From Tetranychus cinnabarinus (taxonomy: Eukaryota > Arthropoda > Arachnida > Trombidiformes > Tetranychidae): 64,000 nt of DNA. Location: the NCBI GenBank assembly GCA_022266195.1, contig WHVY01000001.1, forward strand, positions 9,610,001 through 9,674,000, read 5' to 3'. The notes below the pieces were generated by a model that saw nothing but the letters and a program-made list of their open reading frames with translations, did no database searches and was not told where the DNA came from. Below are positions 60,501 to 64,000 of this stretch, in pieces (the stretch's first letter is position 1; each line of letters opens with the position of its first letter). The translations under genes and the position numbers were made by a program.

Positions 60501-61604
60501 CAACTATTTATTGATAATTAATTCCAATACGAAGGGAAAAACAAGATGGACTTTTACGATGATGTATTATCGTTAAGTGAGATGCAAGTGCAACAACAGG
60601 GGAATATGGCGAAGAAAAACAATAACAAAAAAAACAACATCAAGGGCGAGGAAAATAACAATAATGAGGAAATTACAAGGCCTAATAATCTTTTTATAAT
60701 CTAATTGTAAATTACCAAAGAAACGGCAATTATCTTATATGTCTTTAAGATACAAATCAAACTATTCGTGGTTATGATTGCAATTAAAGGTAAAATCAAT
60801 AAGATAATGATGAAATCATTCTGATTTCCATCTAAATTAACTCAACCAGAAAATTTAATTCTTATTCTTAAACTTTTTTTCTTCTCTTCTTCAACAGAAT
60901 CAACGTGTTCATCATCATCAACACCAACATCGAGAATAACACCAACAATTGATAAGCCAACAGTTAATCATCAACCATATAATCTTGGCAAATCTGTTAA
61001 CAACAAATTGACCGAGAATCAAACCATCTAATTGAATAACAATATTAGTGGAGTAACAAGAGATGATAAAGCCGAGAATAGATGAACATTAAATCTATTT
61101 AGCTGTTAAATGAATGGAAAATATTAAGCTGTTGAGCAAATTTTAACCTGAATTTGACTTCAATTGATGAATTGAGTAAAAAAGCCAAGATGGTGATGGA
61201 AGAGGTTTTAGCCTGTTAATTGTTGTTAATTGTATATATATTGCATTGTCTCTTATCATGCATTTGACTTACCAAATGTAAGCCGTTCGTTCACCAAGAC
61301 CTTTCTCAATGATTCGATCAACAACATTGTAGGTTATATTGGTAATGGCACCTTCCATCCATTTGATTTCAATGGGTCCTTTGTGAATGTCGAAATTGTA
61401 CCGATAGAAAGGTCCATTTGGCCCTTTTTTGAAGTAAAAGTCTTGAGCAATTTCAGACCAAAAGCCTTCTGGATCTTCAATTGAACGCTTATAGAGACGC
61501 TTGTATTGATCCATGGTTGATATGTGAGCATTTTCCTTGAATTCATCAGATGGATAATAGATGGATTGACCATCATTGTTTTCATCAGAAATAGCCATTA
61601 TCAT
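48389..61604 (-). CDS. AcCoAS: Acetyl-coenzyme A synthetase (AMP-forming), 790 aa, eight exons
   Basis: Makes acetyl-CoA from acetate, ATP and CoA through acetyl-AMP (EC 6.2.1.1), probably in the cytosol and nucleus like animal ACSS2, since no mitochondrial leader is evident. Coding exons: 61604-61273, 54908-54713, 53819-53671, 53233-52697, 50505-50046, 49249-49003, 48925-48680 and 48594-48389. All seven introns are GT-AG and all phases join in frame. N-terminal ACS domain: about 20-80, with FDIHKGPIEIKWMEG. AMP-binding loop: TSGSTGKPKG (404-413). Acetate-pocket Trp: Trp554 in FWQTET. C-terminal domain: YYCTGDG, TGRTDDLLNVSGH, and catalytic or acetylatable Lys749 in PKTRSGKIMRR. Odd points are an Asn-rich insertion at about 241-361 and Ala-Ala in place of the usual Gly-Gly after QTET. 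The enzyme is about 100 residues longer than usual, which the insertion explains. Confidence 0.96.
48680..48925 (-). CDS. AcCoAS: ACS exon 7
   Basis: Encodes residues 642-722: CKRDKDGYYWITGRTDDLLN, VSGHLLSTAEVEAALVEHPA and VKGECIYCFIVL, the hinge and start of the mobile C-terminal domain. The donor is CAAG|GTATTT. Confidence 0.94.
49003..49249 (-). CDS. AcCoAS: ACS exon 6
   Basis: Encodes residues 559-640: AAPVISTLPGCTPMKPGSAS, then FPFFGVVPAIVNDEGRELTG, and FPGYYCTGD. The expected start in other ACS enzymes is GGHxITPLPG; here the only acceptor (AAATCTTCCAG) gives AAPVISTLPG. Confidence 0.94.
50046..50505 (-). CDS. AcCoAS: ACS exon 5 (ATP/AMP-binding core)
   Basis: Encodes residues 406-558: GSTGKPKGVLHTVAGYM, CTADLGWITGHTVNVYG, YTAPTAVRSLMKYG, GTAGEPINEEAWAWY and DTFWQTET. 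Ser405 is completed by the first base. The donor is ACG|GTAATT. Confidence 0.95.
50506..52696. other. ACS intron 4
   Basis: A 2.2-kb intron (GTAAAA...ATTAG). It holds AT-rich DNA and short low-complexity frames. No independent gene is supported. Confidence 0.7.
52697..53233 (-). CDS. AcCoAS: ACS exon 4 with Asn-rich insertion
   Basis: Encodes residues 227-404. Conserved parts are VIVYHHLK at the start and IPWDPDLDFWWHELM to EDPLFILYT at the end. Between them, residues of about 241-361 are low-complexity and rich in Asn, Ser, Lys and Ile, where other enzymes have a short loop. The frame is open throughout, so the insert is compatible with translation. Confidence 0.92.
52828..53190 (-). repeat. 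Asn-rich low-complexity insertion within ACS
   Basis: Codons 241-361 of the ACS model. Asn is by far the commonest residue and repeats of NN, NS and NI recur (for example NGTNNLNNCSNNINTNSS). It lies in the loop before the IPWDPDLDFWWHELM segment of the N-terminal domain. The opposite strand gives an Ile/Leu/Val-rich frame, which is just its shadow. Confidence 0.85.
53671..53819 (-). CDS. AcCoAS: ACS exon 3
   Basis: Encodes residues 177-225, beginning FAGFSGDAIAERILDARSKL, the conserved segment after IHSV(I/V) in ACS. The donor is GCTAA|GTAAGT; Lys226 is split. Confidence 0.92.
54713..54908 (-). CDS. AcCoAS: ACS exon 2
   Basis: Encodes residues 112-176, from EGTEPNQYRTITYNELRRQI through GDRVALYMPVTIELVIAM to ARIGAIHSVI. 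The acceptor (GTGATCTAAAG) has a weak pyrimidine tract, but it restores Trp111 and the frame exactly. The donor is ATC|GTAAGT. Confidence 0.9.
54909..59850. other. ACS intron 1, distal part
   Basis: Start of the 6.4-kb first intron as read on the plus strand. The DNA around 56.1-56.7 and 58.57-58.8 kb is less repetitive and has short ordinary-composition frames on the plus strand. One follows a strong acceptor at 58576 (HFLDNVLPQDSSSKPSNSRG). None could be linked into a gene. Confidence 0.5.
59851..59970 (+). CDS. Candidate exon antisense to ACS intron 1
   Basis: After a good acceptor (CTTATTTTGATTCAG ending 59850) a 39-codon frame reads ALKNCKIKQLNDLRCLMAFK then FEDCDDYPGSVIILKFITV and TGA. 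A second acceptor (TTATCACAG) at 59965 opens YDGSDDESDELYSWGNTFFP in another phase. Both look protein-like and could be alternative pieces of one nested gene on the plus strand. Not recognised. Confidence 0.22.
   Translation, partial: ALKNCKIKQLNDLRCLMAFKFEDCDDYPGSVIILKFITV
60546..60704 (+). CDS. Candidate small ORF, 52 aa, antisense to ACS intron 1
   Basis: ATG-to-TAA frame, acidic then Asn/Lys-rich: MDFYDDVLSLSEMQVQQQGN, then a KKNNNKKNN run, and a C-terminus RPNNLFII. Composition is coding-like. There is no convincing donor before the stop, so it would be a complete micro-protein or a terminal exon. The Asn-rich character resembles the insertion in the host ACS gene, but on the other strand and elsewhere. 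Confidence 0.28.
   Translation: MDFYDDVLSLSEMQVQQQGNMAKKNNNKKNNIKGEENNNNEEITRPNNLFII
60898..61031 (+). CDS. Candidate terminal exon antisense to ACS intron 1
   Basis: A very strong pyrimidine tract and acceptor (CTTTTTTTCTTCTCTTCTTC then AACAG, ending 60897) is followed by a 43-codon frame. It reads STCSSSSTPTSRITPTIDKP, then VNHQPYNLGKSVNNKLTENQ and TI, then TAA. This is the best-formed of the plus-strand candidate exons. Other frames stop early. It lies 240 bases from ACS exon 1, in the opposite orientation. Confidence 0.32.
61273..61604 (-). CDS. AcCoAS: ACS exon 1 (N-terminal domain)
   Basis: Starts at ATG 61604 (an alternative Met is two codons on at 61598). It encodes residues 1-110, including SIYYPSDEFKENAHISTMDQ and FDIHKGPIEIKWMEG, which match the conserved ACS N-terminus. 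The donor is TTTG|GTAAGT; codon 111 (Trp) is split across the intron. Confidence 0.93.
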
Positions 61605-63588
61605 GAAGCAAATTAAACAGAACTAACGGAACCCAATATTGAAATTTCAGGGCAAATTGTGAGTATATTTATATCTATTTTTTATATCAGTAAAGGTGGG
61701 CCTTTAAATTGTTGACTTTTTTGTTTAAAGGTAACACAGAAGAGTTGATGACTTTGATGACTTTATATCAATAAATCCACAAATTAATCCCTTAGAATAG
61801 TCAATGTGTTAAAGCAATTAACCAGATAACACACAATGATGATGATTATGATTGAAACAAATTACACAAACATAAAAAGGTGAAATAAAAACAAACAAAC
61901 AAACAAAAACAATTGATGACCAGATGAAGTTTTCAAAGTTGATTGTGAAAAAACATACAAAAACACAAATTGAAAGCAAGTGACAATTTAATTTTAACTT
62001 TATCCAAAATCATCGATGATTTACCTAATTAATGATGATTATATTGTTAAATGAAGATACAAAGAGTCAGTTTAATTATAATAATACAATGAATTATAAC
62101 AATAGTAATAAATTGTTTGTTTCTCACTTTTTACTGATTTTTCAATCTGTGATTGTATTTGGTAAAAAACTGTGATAACTTAGTTTTGGATTAACTTTTG
62201 GTCCAAATAAGCATAATGAAAAAAAGAGAGAGAGAAGAAGATGAGAAGACGAACAAGGGAGAATGAAGAAGATGATGAGAAGGAGCAGTTTAGTTGACGA
62301 TAGATCGTTCATTTCACTTGTATTCATCCGATCATCATGAAGAGAGAGACGTTGAAGGAGGGACAAATATACTCGTTTTTTCTTCTCATCATCATTATCA
62401 TCTTTATCATCATTTTCTGTATTCACCATTCTTACCTTTCTCCCACTTCTGTCTAATTCACCTGTCTTCTGAAACGATTTCACCGAGTAAACAACAATTC
62501 GATTAAAGTTGAATCAATTTGATGAAAACTCTTCAGAACATTTAACCTCAGCTTTGGATCAACATTGCTCCAGAGATGAAGAGAACAGTATTTAGGTCTA
62601 AAAACCAGATTTTAACCAGAAATTATTTTCGCTATTTCTTATTGAATCATTTTAAAATGATTAATTGTATTTTATTTGATTTAATTATTTCTTTTAGGTT
62701 AAGTCTTGTCTATTGATAAATCTTTGGGTTAACCTTTAAATTGGAAAAACCTTTTTCTGGTTTTCGTTATTTACCTTTTTTTTGACTTTCATTTCAAACT
62801 GATTTTGATACAATTGAATAGTGTTAATTGGTACTAACCTGGAATAATTAGTTGACTGTGTATCGATATGTTGGTGATGTTAATTGTTTAAGGTAGTTGT
62901 TGGTAGGCTAAAAATTGTCGATTAAAGTGATTCACCGTTTTACAATTGAAATTCACTCTTCCAGTTAAATCCTGTAACCAACAATCATCTTCACTAGGGT
63001 TAACTGAATAACTGTTTTTTCACTCTTTTTTTGTGCTCCTCTCACAATTAGCTTACCTTTACGTGGATCAAGATGCTTATGATGATGAACGTTGATCAAA
63101 TTGACTTTTAAATCATGCAATCAATCTTGATTTTAACGTCTTTTTTTCTCCTTTTTTCACTTAAATGCCTAACCAACTAATGTTAATGATAGTTTTAATT
63201 TAATTATACTAAATATTTAAATTTTGAAATCATTATTGAACATTACTTATGATCAATCGGCAATTAAAAAAAGCAGGGAAAACTTTAAATAAGCCAATTT
63301 ATTGAGAATTTATAATTGAACTGATTATCCAAATTTATTATTTCTTTATTTATTTCTTTTCCTGATTTCATAACCAACTTTTTCTCCCATTTATTTAACA
63401 ATTTATTTATTATTTATACAATGTATTGTTATTTAATTAACTCATTTTATCCACTATATTTGATCTACTTTGATTATAATAATTTTTGCTTAATTAACCA
63501 ACAATTCAGTAAACACAATTTTTGATCTTGTGTTTGTTATTTTTATTTTGATTTTGATTTTGTTACGAGGCACGAAACTCCCAGATTT
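61605..63588. other. Upstream region of ACS
   Basis: No further gene is supported. It should contain the ACS 5' UTR and promoter on the minus strand. 62220-62290 is purine-rich. The frame at 62142-62483 is a low-complexity reading of that tract. Confidence 0.5.
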
Positions 63589-63606
63589 TAACGCCATCTG
63601 TGGTAT
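63589..63606 (-). promoter_or_regulatory. CTCF-like motif, reverse orientation
   Basis: The reverse complement, ATACCACAGATGGCGTTA, matches ATACCACAAGGTGGCGTTA at 9383-9401 apart from a one-base length difference and substitutions in the centre. The core CAGATGGCG fits the CTCF consensus end. It lies upstream of ACS. Confidence 0.28.
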
Positions 63607-64000
63607 GTAATTGTCATTTCTAGTCATTTGGGTTGTAACCAATGGTTACCTCGCCGCAAACATATGATTTTTGGTAAACCCAATTTTGTTCATACAGTTC
63701 ATGTAAGTTGGGAATATTCAATGGTTATTATTTTAAAGCCATCATGGTTAACTTCATATTTACTTGTTTCTCGATATTCCTATGTTTTATCTGCTCTATT
63801 AGCTATCTAACAGTTGAATCTGTGGTTATTTCAATTTCAAAGAGGTGACTTTTACCAATTAGACTTTCAGAAAAATTGGTTTCACTTTTTCTTCACTTTA
63901 TTAATTGTTGTCTGTCATTTCAATTGTTGAATTTTTGCTAATGTTAACCTTGTAATTTAATCTAAAAGTGGACCTTGACCCTTAAATTTGTTTGTTTGAC

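Noticed and set aside
1..64000. CRISPR arrays, operons, rRNA genes
   Set aside because: No spaced direct repeats of CRISPR type, no prokaryotic gene packing and no rRNA-like stretch were seen; the genes are spliced and eukaryotic.

Overview
The window is AT-rich animal nuclear DNA with spliced genes (GT-AG introns) and long gene-poor spacers. An arthropod source is suggested by a perfect TTAGG-type (CCTAA on the + strand) array, by a Runt protein ending in a WRPF tail, and by a Merlin-type DNA transposon. A mite or other chelicerate is plausible, but the species cannot be fixed from sequence alone.

Layout. 1-34 kb: mostly intergenic or intronic DNA made of alternating purine-rich (GAA/GATGA) and pyrimidine-rich (TTC/TCATC) tracts. 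Its one convincing gene is an intronless ORF at 5768-6835 for a secreted, very highly charged Arg/Glu/Asp/Ser protein with three tandem 25-residue repeats. Two decayed tandem arrays of a roughly 190-bp repeat lie at about 15.6-16.1 kb and 25.4-25.8 kb. 34172-37159: a complete Merlin/IS1595-type DNA transposon with a 9-bp target-site duplication, terminal inverted repeats of about 420 bp and an intact DDE transposase ORF. One arm carries 84 perfect CCTAA units; the mirrored position in the other arm holds only five TTAGG-type units. 37-46 kb: spacer DNA with a few candidate orphan exons and a roughly 350-bp segment present twice (about 42.1-42.4 kb and 45.6-45.9 kb). 47104-46122 (minus): a compact two-exon Runt-domain transcription factor. 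61604-48389 (minus): an eight-exon acetyl-CoA synthetase gene whose splicing can be followed in frame from start to stop, giving 790 residues, including an Asn-rich insertion of about 120 residues not typical of the enzyme. Its first intron (6.4 kb) contains plus-strand candidate exons that could be a nested antisense gene.

The confident genes are functionally unrelated: a metabolic enzyme, a developmental regulator, a secreted low-complexity protein and a mobile element. The most unusual item is the telomere-like array carried inside the transposon arm. The duplicated module near runt and the acetyl-CoA synthetase insertion come next. All splice models and family assignments were made by reading the sequence; no database search was run.
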